64,000 bases of DNA. Origin: Streptomyces sp. NBC_01689. Lineage in GTDB: Bacteria > Actinomycetota > Actinomycetes > Streptomycetales > Streptomycetaceae. The DNA lies in the NCBI RefSeq assembly GCF_036250675.1, contig NZ_CP109592.1, positions 8,742,001-8,806,000 on the forward strand. Direction: 5' to 3'. Shown here one piece after another: positions 50,889-59,560 of this stretch (positions are counted from its first letter, which is position 1; each line of letters starts with the position of its first letter). The translations under genes were made by a program, and so were the position numbers. The notes below the pieces were generated by a model that was not told the origin of the DNA, searched no databases, and saw only the letters and a program-made list of their open reading frames with translations.

Positions 50889-52085
50889 TCAGTTGAACGG
50901 GTCCAGCGTGAGGTAACCCTGCTGGGGGTTGCCGTCGTTGACGAGCGACTCGTGGTTGCCGACGTCGTCGAAGGCGAACGCGTATGCCCTGCCGTCGGCC
51001 ATCTGGGCGTGGATCGCCCGGGCGTACTGGTTGGTCACCGCGTCCTGGTAGAAGCCTCCCGATCCGCTGTCCGGCTGGTTGGGATTGGCCAGCAGCGTCG
51101 AGCGGTTGAAGCCCGCGCACAGGGTTCGTGAGATCGGGCCGCGCACCAGGTCGTTGGGGGCGTCGAGCCGCTTGTAGCAGCCGAAGACGCTGTCGGAGTC
51201 CGGCTTCTGGAAGCTGGTGACGACCGCTCCGGCGCTGTTGGTGAAGTTCATGACGCCGCCGGAGACGCGTCCGAAGTACTTCGTGTTCGGCTGGTCCGTG
51301 AACGGAGTCACCGTCAGCGTCGACGAACTGTACTTCTGCCACACGCGGTTGATGTAGTCGTCCATGACGGTGGCGGGAAGCGCGCCCGCCTCGATGCCGT
51401 GGCCGGGCGCGAGAGCGCGCAGCACGGTGCCGTCGGACCTTGTCTGGATCAGGTTCGCCCAGCCGCCGGACTGTCCTCGAAGGGCGTTGAGGACCCCGGT
51501 GTAGCCGCCGGTCCTGAGATGACCGGTGTTCTTCGTGCTGCCGTCGGCGAGCTGGACACCCACGGCGTACGGCGCCGAGAACATGTCGACCTGGGTGCTG
51601 TTGATCCACAGTCCCGAGTCGTTGAGCGTGTACTCGGACCAGTTGAAGAGGATGTTGCGGTTGGGGTCGCTCGGGTTCTGTACGGCCGGCTGCACCAAGC
51701 CGCCGGTGGTCAGCCGGAAGTCGAGCTTCTGCCCGTAGGAGAAGTAGATCCGGCCGGAGAACTTGGGGATGCGGATCGTCTTCGACTGGCCGTTCGCGGG
51801 TCCGGCGATCGACGCGTCGGGGGCGGGTGTCGGGGGGTTGCCTCCCGCGGGCCAGGCGTGGAAGGTGCCGTTCGCGTCGGCCCAGCCCTGCTGTCCCGTC
51901 GAGAGCAGGGTGCCGAGATCGTAGAGGTAGACGGGGTCGGCGCGGCCGGAGTTGTTGGTGACCTTCAGCGGGATCGTCGTGGGCACGGCGGCTTCGGCTC
52001 CGGACGGAGTTCCGAAGGTCAGCAGCGCCGCGGCCAGGGTGGCCGCGGCCACCGCCAAAGCCCGCCAGGTGCGCTTTCTGGGCAC
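50889..52085 (-). CDS. Secreted GH64 beta-1,3-glucanase
   Basis: A 398-residue exported enzyme: signal peptide about 1-33 (RKRTWRALAVAAATLAAALL then AEA), then a thaumatin-like/GH64 fold. Catalytic Glu151 in FNWSEYT and Asp167 in TQVDMFS are 16 residues apart, as in the Streptomyces laminaripentaose-producing enzyme (154/170). It cuts beta-1,3-glucan such as laminarin or fungal wall. GTG 52085 follows AAGGAGG. A CebR-like 14-bp palindrome lies 68 bp upstream. Confidence 0.94.
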   Translation of the reverse strand: MPRKRTWRALAVAAATLAAALLTFGTPSGAEAAVPTTIPLKVTNNSGRADPVYLYDLGTLLSTGQQGWADANGTFHAWPAGGNPPTPAPDASIAGPANGQSKTIRIPKFSGRIYFSYGQKLDFRLTTGGLVQPAVQNPSDPNRNILFNWSEYTLNDSGLWINSTQVDMFSAPYAVGVQLADGSTKNTGHLRTGGYTGVLNALRGQSGGWANLIQTRSDGTVLRALAPGHGIEAGALPATVMDDYINRVWQKYSSSTLTVTPFTDQPNTKYFGRVSGGVMNFTNSAGAVVTSFQKPDSDSVFGCYKRLDAPNDLVRGPISRTLCAGFNRSTLLANPNQPDSGSGGFYQDAVTNQYARAIHAQMADGRAYAFAFDDVGNHESLVNDGNPQQGYLTLDPFN

Positions 52086-52152
52086 TCTCTTCCTCCTTGA
52101 CGTGGGGTTCCAACGAGGTGGGTCACTGCGGACGGAAGTCGTCCGGATTTTT

Positions 52153-52166
52153 TGAGAGCGCTCTCA
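52153..52166 (-). promoter_or_regulatory. CebR/LacI-type operator of the GH64 gene
   Basis: TGAGAGCGCTCTCA is a perfect 14-bp palindrome and matches the CebR box TGGGAGCGCTCCCA at 12 of 14 positions. CebR-type repressors respond to cello- or laminari-oligosaccharides, consistent with a beta-glucanase target. It lies 68-81 bp before the start codon. Confidence 0.8.
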
Positions 52167-52361
52167 GAATTGCGAGGGGTGGAGTACATGTCAACGATGT
52201 GCGCAGAACTGGTCCGGTCCAAGTCCGAGCGGAGCGGAACCGGACTTCCGTCGGGCGGAGCACCCCAACGGGTCAGCACCGATCGCGGACGCGCCGGCGG
52301 ACGCCGAGCATGAAAGGGCCCGTGGACCGGGTTCCGGACCGGCAGGAAGAGGACGAGCTTC

Positions 52362-53000
52362 ATGAGCAGACGCACCTACGGTGGCCCCCGAAAGACCGGC
52401 CGAACCCGCTCGGCCGCGGCGCTCCTGGCCACTTTGACCTGCGGCGCCGCGCTCGTCTCGTGCGGCACGGACAACGGCAGCGACAACGGCGCCGCCTCGG
52501 CGAGCGCCCGCCCCTCGGCGCCGGTCACCGCCTCGTTCTCCGGCAGCGCCCCGTCCGCGATGGCGTCGGCCGCCTCCTCGGCCGTCTCCTCCGCCCGGTC
52601 CTCGGCCTCGGCGGCGGCCTCCTCCCTGTCCGCGGCGGCCTCCGAGTTCGCGGCATCCGTCTCGGCGGACACCGCCCGGGCGAGCGCCGCGGCCGAGAAG
52701 GAGCTGAAGAAGGTGAAGGGCGGCGGTAACGCGCGGTCCGAGGTCGCGATGACCGGCCTGCCCAAGTCGCAGACCGGCGGGCTGCTCGCGGTGCTCGTGA
52801 GCATCACCAACAAGACCGACAAGAAGGCGTCCTACGCCGTGCGGGTCGACTTCGAGGACGCGAAGGGCAAGGTCGTCGAGACCCGGTTCGTGGGCGCGGA
52901 GAACCTCGCGCCGGGCAAGCGCGCCCAGCCGGTCGCCATCAGCAGGCAGCCCACCACACCTCAGCTGACACCGCGCCTCACGAAGGCGCAGCGGTACTGA
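52362..53000 (+). CDS. FxLYD-like lipoprotein with Ala/Ser-rich tether
   Basis: A 212-residue lipoprotein: basic N-terminus, hydrophobic stretch and lipobox LVSC with Cys34. Residues about 40-115 are a very Ala/Ser-rich low-complexity tether (SAMASAASSAVSSARSSAS and similar). The C-terminal 90 residues (EVAMTGLPKSQTGGLLAVLV, NKTDKKASYAVRVDFEDAKG) look like an FxLYD/DUF-type beta-sandwich. It would be anchored to the outer membrane face and reach through the wall. Function unknown. Confidence 0.75.
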   Translation: MSRRTYGGPRKTGRTRSAAALLATLTCGAALVSCGTDNGSDNGAASASARPSAPVTASFSGSAPSAMASAASSAVSSARSSASAAASSLSAAASEFAASVSADTARASAAAEKELKKVKGGGNARSEVAMTGLPKSQTGGLLAVLVSITNKTDKKASYAVRVDFEDAKGKVVETRFVGAENLAPGKRAQPVAISRQPTTPQLTPRLTKAQRY

Positions 53001-53097
53001 CGGGCAGGCAGCGGGGGGCTACTGGGTGACCGGCGGCCAGGGTGCGCGAGCGCCGGCCGTTGCCGCGAGCGCCGACGTGGAACGCCGGCCGAGCACC

Positions 53098-53300
53098 GAG
53101 CCCGACGGGTGCTGGCGACGGCCGACCGCCGAGCCCGACCGGGCCGATGACCGCGGACCGCCGGCCGCCGACCTATGACCGCTGAGCCCGACCGGTGCTG
53201 ATGACGGCCGACCGCCGAGTGCCGGGCCCGACCGGCGCCGACGACCGTCGACCGCCGACGCCGGGCCCGACCGGTGCCGACGACCGCGGGCCACCGACCG
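53098..53300. repeat. Degenerate GC-rich repeat array (five copies)
   Basis: A core of the form GCCCGACCGGTGCCGATGAC recurs at 53098, 53131, 53184, 53224 and 53263 (spacing 33, 53, 40 and 39 bp), each followed by CGNCGACCGCCGA. More decayed CCGACCG units continue to about 53370. No convincing gene covers the 500-bp interval between the lipoprotein and GH36 genes. Confidence 0.65.
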
Positions 53301-53499
53301 AGACCGCGGACCCACGACCGCGCACCCCGACCGACGGCCGCGGAAGCCCAGCGCCGACCGCGGGCCGCCGTGTCCGTCGGTCGCCATGTGCAGTGCGAAG
53401 TCACGTCAGCCGGCCGCCGGCCGCCTGACGCCACTCGTGATCCGTCGGATGACGGGCCACGAGTGCAAACTGATGAGCCGTCAACGGCCGCCGGACTGC

Positions 53500-55611
53500 T
53501 CAGGGTTCGCGGATCAGATGCAGGCTCGTGCTCGCCCAGTCGCCCGGCGGCAGATCGGGGACGAGTCCGTACTCGCCGAGCACCGCCGAGTCGTACACGG
53601 TGCCGGTGCGCGCGTCGCGGTATCGCGCCGAAGGGGTCAGACCGCGCAGCAGGACCGGCGGCCGCGGACTGCCGTGCCGGCCCACCCGGCGGTACGCCAG
53701 CAGCAGGGTCTCCGAGGCGTCCCGCGCGGTGTACTGCACCGCGGCGACGGCGTCCTCCGCGGGCGGCGCGAGCCGGTCCAGCCGGCCGTGCTGCACCAGG
53801 TGACGCACCCTCTTGTACTCGGCCACCAGGTCGGCACCGTCCCGCAGTTCTTCCTCCGACCAGCGGGTGAGGTCGCCGCCGATGCCCAGCGCCCCCGCCA
53901 TCGCGACATGGAAGCGGAAACGCAGCGGGACCGTACGGCCGGTGAGCTGGTTGGGTACGTCGGTCACCCACGCGCCCATGGTGCGCGCCGGGTAGACCTG
54001 GCCGTAGCCGTGCTGGATCCACATCCGGTCCGCGGCGTCCGTGTTGTCCGAGGCCCACGCCTGGTCCGTACGGGCGAGGATGCCCAGGTCGACCCGCCCG
54101 CCCCCGCCGCTGCACGACTCGATCCGCAGCCCCGGGTGATCCGCGCGCAGCCGGTCGAGGACACCGTAGAGGTTCCGTACGTACTGGGGTCCGAGGCGGT
54201 CCGTGCCGTCCTGCTGCCCGGGCCAGCCCGCCTCGCTGAACGCGCGGTTCATGTCCCACTTGAGGAAGTCGATGCCGTGGTCGCCGACCAGCCGGGTCAG
54301 CCATGCGTAGGCCCAGTCGGCGACCTCGGGGCGGGCGAAGTTGAGGACCAGCTGGTTGCGCAGCTCCGAGCGGGTCCGGCCGGTGAAGTGCAGCACCCAG
54401 TCCGGGTGCTGGCGGTACAGATCGCTGTCCGGGTTGACCATCTCGGGCTCCACCCACAGACCGAAGCGCATCCCGAGGCCGTGCACCGCGCGCACCAGGG
54501 GGGCGAGCCCGTCCGGGAACCGGTCGCCCGACGGCGTCCAGTCGCCCAGTCCGGCGTGGTCGCTGCGGCGCGCCCCGAACCAGCCGTCGTCCACGACGTA
54601 CAGCTCCACGCCGAGCGCCGCGGCCCGCTCGGCGAGTGCCTTCTGGCCGACCTCGTCGACGTCGAAGCCGGTCGCCTCCCAGGAGTTGTAGAGCACGGGC
54701 GCGTCCTCGTCCGGGTGCGGCAGCACATGCGCCAGGACGTACGCGTGCCAGGCGCGGCTGGCCGCGCCGAAGCCGCCGTCGGTGCACAGGCCCGCGAACG
54801 GGGGAGCGGTGAACTCCTCGCCCGGCGCGAGCGGGACACTCGCGCCGTCCTGGCCGAGGCCGCCGGTGAATCCGGCTCGACCGTCGGGGGTGCGCTGCAC
54901 GGTGACGCGCCAACTCCCGCTCCACGCGAGGGCGGCGCTCCACACCCGGCCGTGGTCCTCCGTGGCCTCACCCGAGTCGAGCATCACCCAGGGGTTCGCG
55001 TGATGGCTGGTGATCCCGCGACGGCTGGTCAACACCGTTTCGCCGTGGGCCAGTCGGTCGCGGTGGAGCCGGCTCTCGGCGGACCACTGGCCCGTGACAT
55101 GGCCGAGCCGGTAGTCCCGCAGCGGCGGCAGGGACCACGCCGCCGAGTCGGCGCGCAGCAGGGTGACCGGCTGGTCGCCCTGGTTGCGTACGACCGTCCA
55201 GCGCTCGATGACGTCCGTGTCCTCGCGCACCCGGTAGTGGAGCTCCACCCGCAAGGGGTAGAGGCGGTCGCGGAACGAGAGGGTCAGCTCGCCCTCGTGC
55301 ACGTCGTGGCCGGCGGGCTGCCACTCGAAGGCACGGGACCCGTCCTCGAACCGCACCTGGAGGGACGGCGGTCCGTAGCGCGTCCCGCCGTCCACGGGAA
55401 GCTCCTCCCCGACCCCGGGCCGGCCCTCGAAGCTGCTGGCCGCGACGGGCGGGGGCGCGGCGGCGAGCCGCCCGGCCTCCTCGAGGGTCAGCCGTGGCCC
55501 CCACGCGACATGGCACGGCGCTCCGGTCTCGTCGACCCGCAGCGCGTACGAGGTGCGCGGGGTGGACAGCAGCCAGACCCCGGTGTCCGGGGCGAAGGAG
55601 ATCGGCGACAT
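53500..55611 (-). CDS. GH36 alpha-galactosidase (intracellular)
   Basis: A 703-residue GH36 enzyme without signal peptide. N-terminal beta-supersandwich (1-290), then the TIM barrel with YNSWEATGFDVDE, VDDGWFGAR and FGLWVEPEMVNPDSDLY; nucleophile Asp453 in FLKWDMNR and acid/base Asp522 in ASDNTDA; CSGGGGRVDLG provides substrate contacts. It releases alpha-1,6-galactose from imported oligosaccharides such as melibiose or raffinose. Divergent from the ROK regulator gene of the adjacent sugar uptake operon. Confidence 0.95.
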   Translation of the reverse strand: MSPISFAPDTGVWLLSTPRTSYALRVDETGAPCHVAWGPRLTLEEAGRLAAAPPPVAASSFEGRPGVGEELPVDGGTRYGPPSLQVRFEDGSRAFEWQPAGHDVHEGELTLSFRDRLYPLRVELHYRVREDTDVIERWTVVRNQGDQPVTLLRADSAAWSLPPLRDYRLGHVTGQWSAESRLHRDRLAHGETVLTSRRGITSHHANPWVMLDSGEATEDHGRVWSAALAWSGSWRVTVQRTPDGRAGFTGGLGQDGASVPLAPGEEFTAPPFAGLCTDGGFGAASRAWHAYVLAHVLPHPDEDAPVLYNSWEATGFDVDEVGQKALAERAAALGVELYVVDDGWFGARRSDHAGLGDWTPSGDRFPDGLAPLVRAVHGLGMRFGLWVEPEMVNPDSDLYRQHPDWVLHFTGRTRSELRNQLVLNFARPEVADWAYAWLTRLVGDHGIDFLKWDMNRAFSEAGWPGQQDGTDRLGPQYVRNLYGVLDRLRADHPGLRIESCSGGGGRVDLGILARTDQAWASDNTDAADRMWIQHGYGQVYPARTMGAWVTDVPNQLTGRTVPLRFRFHVAMAGALGIGGDLTRWSEEELRDGADLVAEYKRVRHLVQHGRLDRLAPPAEDAVAAVQYTARDASETLLLAYRRVGRHGSPRPPVLLRGLTPSARYRDARTGTVYDSAVLGEYGLVPDLPPGDWASTSLHLIREP

Positions 55612-55758
55612 GGGTCCTCACGTTCAGATGGTGCCACGTACGAGACGAGCCAAAGCCAACCTCGACCATGGATCACGTGTCAATGCCCCATCCAGGTTTT
55701 GGATTCGCAGGTCACAGGCGTCTCATCGAGGGTTCTCCGGCGAATCCTGTTTCTTTCA

Positions 55759-55794
55759 TTGACAGCAGAAAATAATGAACCTAGGTTCCGGCCA
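55759..55794 (+). promoter_or_regulatory. ROK gene promoter with overlapping palindrome
   Basis: TTGACA (55759-55764) and TAGGTT (55782-55787) with a 17-bp spacer make a near-consensus promoter; the ATG at 55794 is 7 nt after the -10, giving a leaderless message. GAACCTAGGTTC (55777-55788), a perfect 12-bp palindrome, covers the -10 and is a likely autorepressor site. Confidence 0.75.
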
Positions 55795-56972
55795 TGCGCT
55801 CGACCTCTCCCCCCGAGGCGTTCCCGGCCCACACGCCGGCCGCTTCCCAGATCTTCACCACCGTGCTGTCCCACGGTCCGCTCACGCGGTCGGAGATAGC
55901 GGGGCGGACCCGGCTGTCGGCCGCGGCGGTCACCAAGGCGGTCCGTCCCCTCATCGAGGCGGGCTACCTCGTGGAGGACGTCCCCGAGGACGCCCGGCAG
56001 CCCGCGCTCGGCCGCCCCGCCAATCCGGTGCGGGTCGACGGAGGCAGGGCCCTGTTCATCGGGATCAAGGTGACGGGCGACGAACTCATCGCCGTCCTCA
56101 CGGACCTGTGCTGCCGCATCCGCGTCGCCCGGCATGTGCCGCTCACCTCCCGCGCGCCGAGGTCGGTGCTCGCCACGACCGCGGGACTCGTCCAGGAACT
56201 GCTGACGGAGGCCGACGGCTACGGGGTGCGGGTCCAGGGCATCGGCGTCGCCGTCTCCGGTGACGTGGACCGTTCGGACGGAGTGGTGCGCTACTCGCCG
56301 TTCCTGGAGTGGCGCGACGTGCCGCTCGCCGAACTGGCCGGGATGACCACCGGACTGCCGGTCACCGTGGACAACGACGTACGGGCCCTGACCGTGGCCG
56401 AGCAGTGGTTCGGCGCCGGCGTCGGGCTGTCCGACTTCGCCCTGGTGACCGTCGGCGCGGGCATCGGCTGCGGCCTCGTCGTGCACGGTCAGGTGGTCGC
56501 GGGGGCGCACGGCGTGGCCGGTGAGATCGGCCATGTCGCCATCGACCCGGCCGGGCCGCTCTGCCACTGCGGCAACCGCGGCTGTGTCGAGGCCATCGCC
56601 TCGGACTCGGCGATCGTCGCCCGGGTCCGGGAGGTGACCGGTGTGCGGGTGGCCGACTCCGCCGCGGCACTGGACCTCGCCCACGACGGCGACCCCGGGG
56701 CGCGCGAGGTGTACGCCCGTGCCGGCGAGGCGATCGGCCGGGGCATCGCGACCGTCGCCAACCTCCTCGGCCCGGAGCGGGTGATCATCTCCGGCGAAGG
56801 ACTCGCCGCCTACGACCTCTTCGCCGAACAGATCCGCGACGCGTTCGGCGCGGCCGCCTTCGGGTCGGCCGCCCTGTGCGACGTGCAGACCCGACCGCTG
56901 CCCTTCGAGGAGTGGGCGCGCGGGGCCGCGGCCACCGCGATCCAGTCCTTCATCACCTCGGAAGCGCACTGA
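55794..56972 (+). CDS. ROK-family transcriptional regulator
   Basis: A 392-residue regulator: winged HTH at 18-80 (SQIFTTVLSHGPLTRSEIAG, TRLSAAAVTKAVRPLIEAGYL) and a ROK sugar-kinase-like domain with GIGVAVSGDVD, VDNDVRALTVAEQWFGAG and the zinc motif CHCGNRGCVEA. It has the glucokinase-type fold without clear proof of kinase function. Placed between GH36 (divergent) and the sugar ABC operon (downstream), it probably controls both in response to galactose or a related sugar. Leaderless start. Confidence 0.93.
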   Translation: MRSTSPPEAFPAHTPAASQIFTTVLSHGPLTRSEIAGRTRLSAAAVTKAVRPLIEAGYLVEDVPEDARQPALGRPANPVRVDGGRALFIGIKVTGDELIAVLTDLCCRIRVARHVPLTSRAPRSVLATTAGLVQELLTEADGYGVRVQGIGVAVSGDVDRSDGVVRYSPFLEWRDVPLAELAGMTTGLPVTVDNDVRALTVAEQWFGAGVGLSDFALVTVGAGIGCGLVVHGQVVAGAHGVAGEIGHVAIDPAGPLCHCGNRGCVEAIASDSAIVARVREVTGVRVADSAAALDLAHDGDPGAREVYARAGEAIGRGIATVANLLGPERVIISGEGLAAYDLFAEQIRDAFGAAAFGSAALCDVQTRPLPFEEWARGAAATAIQSFITSEAH

Positions 56973-57245
56973 GGACGGGGAGCGCACCAGGACCCACCCA
57001 CGAACACGCCGCGCACACCGGCCCGGCGCCCGCGTCCCGCACGCACCGCGTCCACACCCACAGGCCGCACACCCACAAACCCACACCCACCAGCACGCAC
57101 AGCCCCGAGCGCCCCGCGCCCCCACCCACCCGCACCAGCACCATCACGCACCCGCATCCAGCACGAATCCGTACCGGGCCCCGACCACTTCACAGCACAC
57201 ACGCACCGAAGATCAGCCACGTACCGACCCGCATGAGGAGCGACG
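56973..57245 (+). other. CA-rich, T-poor leader ahead of the ABC operon
   Basis: From about 57000 to 57225 the plus strand is almost free of T and rich in C and A (repeats such as CCCACACCCACCAGCACGC). The resulting RNA would be unstructured and C over G rich, like a Rho utilisation site or an open leader. No promoter hexamers or gene were recognised. GAGGAG precedes the downstream ATG. Confidence 0.5.
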
Positions 57246-58559
57246 ATGACGCAGCAGAGCCGCAATCCCCTGGCTGCGCGTGACCCCGGCCGGCGCAGAG
57301 TCGTCGGAGGGCTGTTCGGACTGGGCGCCGCCGCACTGGCCGCGCCCCTGCTGACCGCCTGCGGCGGGGGAGCGGGGGCCGACCCGAAGACGGTCACCTT
57401 CGGCTCCAACGGCGCCGACGCCACCCCCAAGTCCGCCTACGCCGCACTGACCAAGGCGTTCGGTCAGGACAGCGGTCTCAAGGTCAAGACGAACACCGTC
57501 GACCACGACACCTTCCAGAAGAGCATCTCCACCTATCTGCAGGGCACTCCGGACGACGTCTTCACCTGGTTCGCGGGCTACCGCATGCAGTACTTCGCCA
57601 AGAAGAAGCTCTGCACGCCCCTCGACGACGTGTGGGACAAGATAGGCGCCGGCTTCAGCGACGCCACCAAGCAGCTCTCCCGCGGCGAGGACGGCAAGTA
57701 CTACTTCGTGCCGCTGTACAACTACCCGTGGGCCGTCTTCTACCGCAAGAGCCTCTTCAAGGAGCGCGGCTACCAAGTCCCGCAGAAGTGGAGCGAGTTC
57801 GTCGCGCTCGCCAAGCGCATGAAGCGCGACGGCCTGTCCCCGATCGCCTCCGGGTACGGCGGCGGCGACAGCTGGAGCATCCTCGGCGCCTTCGACTACC
57901 TCAACCTGCGCACCAACGGCTACGACTTCCACATGTCGCTGATGCGCGGCAAGGTCTCCTGGACCGACCCGCGCACCGTCGCGGCCCTCGACCACTGGCG
58001 CGAACTCACGCCCTACTACCAGCAGGGCGCGGGCGGCCGTTCCTGGCAGGACGCCGCGCAGTCGCTGCTCGACAAGAAGTCGGGCATGGCCGTCATCGGA
58101 CTCTTCCTCGGCCAGCAGATCACCGACGAGGCGATCCGCTCCGACATCGACTTCTTCCCCTTCCCCGAGATCGACTCCGCCCACGGCCAGGACGCCGTGG
58201 AGGCCCCCACCGACGGCTTCATGCTCAGCCGCCGGCCCAAGAACGCGGACGGTGCGAAGAAGTTCCTCGAGTTCCTCGGAGGCGCCCACGCCGAGGAGCT
58301 GTACATGGGGGTCGACCCGAGCAACCTCGCCGTCAACCAGCAGGCGAACACGGGCTCGTACAACGCGCTCCAGAAGAAGTCCGCGGACCTCATCGCCTCC
58401 GCAAAGCACATCAGCCAGTTCGCCGACCGCGACAGCGACCCCGGTTTCATCTCCACCGTCGTACTCCCCGGCCTCACCGAGTGGCTCGGACACCCCGACG
58501 ACGGGTCGGGAACGCTGAAGAAGATCGAATCCCAGCGCTCGCGATTCTTCACCGCCTGA
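57246..58559 (+). CDS. Sugar ABC transporter substrate-binding lipoprotein
   Basis: A 437-residue extracellular solute-binding protein of the carbohydrate (CUT1) class. N-terminal RRR followed by VVGGLFGLGAAALAAPLLTAC: a twin-arginine-like signal ending in a lipobox with Cys39. Binding-fold landmarks include DDVFTWFAGYRMQYFA, YYFVPLYNYPWAVFYRKSLF and AVIGLFLGQQITDEA. It delivers an oligosaccharide to the two permeases encoded downstream. Nearby alpha-galactosidases suggest an alpha-galactoside. Confidence 0.94.
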   Translation: MTQQSRNPLAARDPGRRRVVGGLFGLGAAALAAPLLTACGGGAGADPKTVTFGSNGADATPKSAYAALTKAFGQDSGLKVKTNTVDHDTFQKSISTYLQGTPDDVFTWFAGYRMQYFAKKKLCTPLDDVWDKIGAGFSDATKQLSRGEDGKYYFVPLYNYPWAVFYRKSLFKERGYQVPQKWSEFVALAKRMKRDGLSPIASGYGGGDSWSILGAFDYLNLRTNGYDFHMSLMRGKVSWTDPRTVAALDHWRELTPYYQQGAGGRSWQDAAQSLLDKKSGMAVIGLFLGQQITDEAIRSDIDFFPFPEIDSAHGQDAVEAPTDGFMLSRRPKNADGAKKFLEFLGGAHAEELYMGVDPSNLAVNQQANTGSYNALQKKSADLIASAKHISQFADRDSDPGFISTVVLPGLTEWLGHPDDGSGTLKKIESQRSRFFTA

Positions 58560-58585
58560 CCAGGACCGGAAAGGTCTCCCGCACC

Positions 58586-59560
58586 GTGTCCTCCACCCCT
58601 GTCACACCCGCCGCACCCGGCACGCCCGACGTGCCGCGACGTCCCCGTACACATCCCCCCAGGCGGCCCCGCCGCCTCGGCCCCGGCGACCGGCTCTTCC
58701 TGACCGTCGCCATCGGAATCCCGCTCGCCGCCCTGCTCTTCTTCGTCTGGCTCCCCGCGCTCGCCTCCCTGGGCCTGTCCTTCACCACCTGGGACGGCAT
58801 CGACCTCGCCGACATCCACTGGATCGGCCTGGACAACTACCAGCAGATCTTCACCAACTACCCGCCGTTCTGGCCCGCGGTGCGGCACAACGTGATCTGG
58901 CTGCTGTTCACCGCGCTGCTGCCGACACCGTTCGGCATCTTCCTCGCCTACCAGCTCGACCGGAAGATCCGATTCACCCGGGTCTACCAGACCGCGATCT
59001 TCCTGCCCATGGTCCTCTCCCTGGCCGTCGTCGGCTTCATCTGGGAGATCATCTACAACCCGGACACCGGACTCCTCAACGGCCTGCTGAGCGCGGCCGG
59101 TTCGAGTCACCACATCGACTGGCTCGGCAACGCCGACCTCAATCTGTGGGCCGTCCTCGTCGCTTCGGGCTGGCGGCACACCGGCTACATCATGATCCTC
59201 TACCTGGCCGGCCTGAAGGGCTTCGACCCGGCGCTCAAGGAGGCCGCGGCGCTCGACGGCGCGAACGGCCGCCAGACCTTCCTGCGAGTGGTGTTCCCGG
59301 CCATGAAACCGGTCAACATCATCATCCTGGTCGTCACCGTCATGGAGTCCCTGCGGGCCTTCGACATCGTCTACGTCCTCGGCGGCGGCGTCGGCAGCAA
59401 ACCCGGCATGGAACTGCTCTCCCTGCTCATCACCGACAACATCATCGGTGAGTCCAGCCACATCGGTTACGGCTCCGCCCTCGCCGTCGTCCTGCTCCTG
59501 GTCTCCCTCGCCGCCATCGGGACCTTCCTCGTCCAGACCTTCCGCAAGGAGGACCGGTGA
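58586..59560 (+). CDS. Sugar ABC transporter permease (MalF-like)
   Basis: A 324-residue CUT1 permease with six predicted spans after a Pro/Arg-rich N-terminus: LFLTVAIGIPLAALLFFVWL first, and the cytoplasmic EAA loop KEAAALDGANGRQTFLRVVF that docks the ATPase. GTG 58586 is the likely start though its ribosome site is weak. Coupled to the second permease by a GTGA overlap. No ATPase gene is near; a shared ATPase such as MsiK is usual for Streptomyces CUT1 systems. Confidence 0.93.
   Translation: MSSTPVTPAAPGTPDVPRRPRTHPPRRPRRLGPGDRLFLTVAIGIPLAALLFFVWLPALASLGLSFTTWDGIDLADIHWIGLDNYQQIFTNYPPFWPAVRHNVIWLLFTALLPTPFGIFLAYQLDRKIRFTRVYQTAIFLPMVLSLAVVGFIWEIIYNPDTGLLNGLLSAAGSSHHIDWLGNADLNLWAVLVASGWRHTGYIMILYLAGLKGFDPALKEAAALDGANGRQTFLRVVFPAMKPVNIIILVVTVMESLRAFDIVYVLGGGVGSKPGMELLSLLITDNIIGESSHIGYGSALAVVLLLVSLAAIGTFLVQTFRKEDR

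Noticed and set aside
53098..53370. Possible CRISPR array in the GC-rich repeats
   Set aside because: Repeats are degenerate and unevenly spaced, spacers are not of constant length, and no cas genes are near.
56973..57245. Riboswitch upstream of the sugar ABC operon
   Set aside because: The T-poor, C/A-rich sequence would be nearly unstructured, opposite to an aptamer; a Rho-type or plain leader is likelier.
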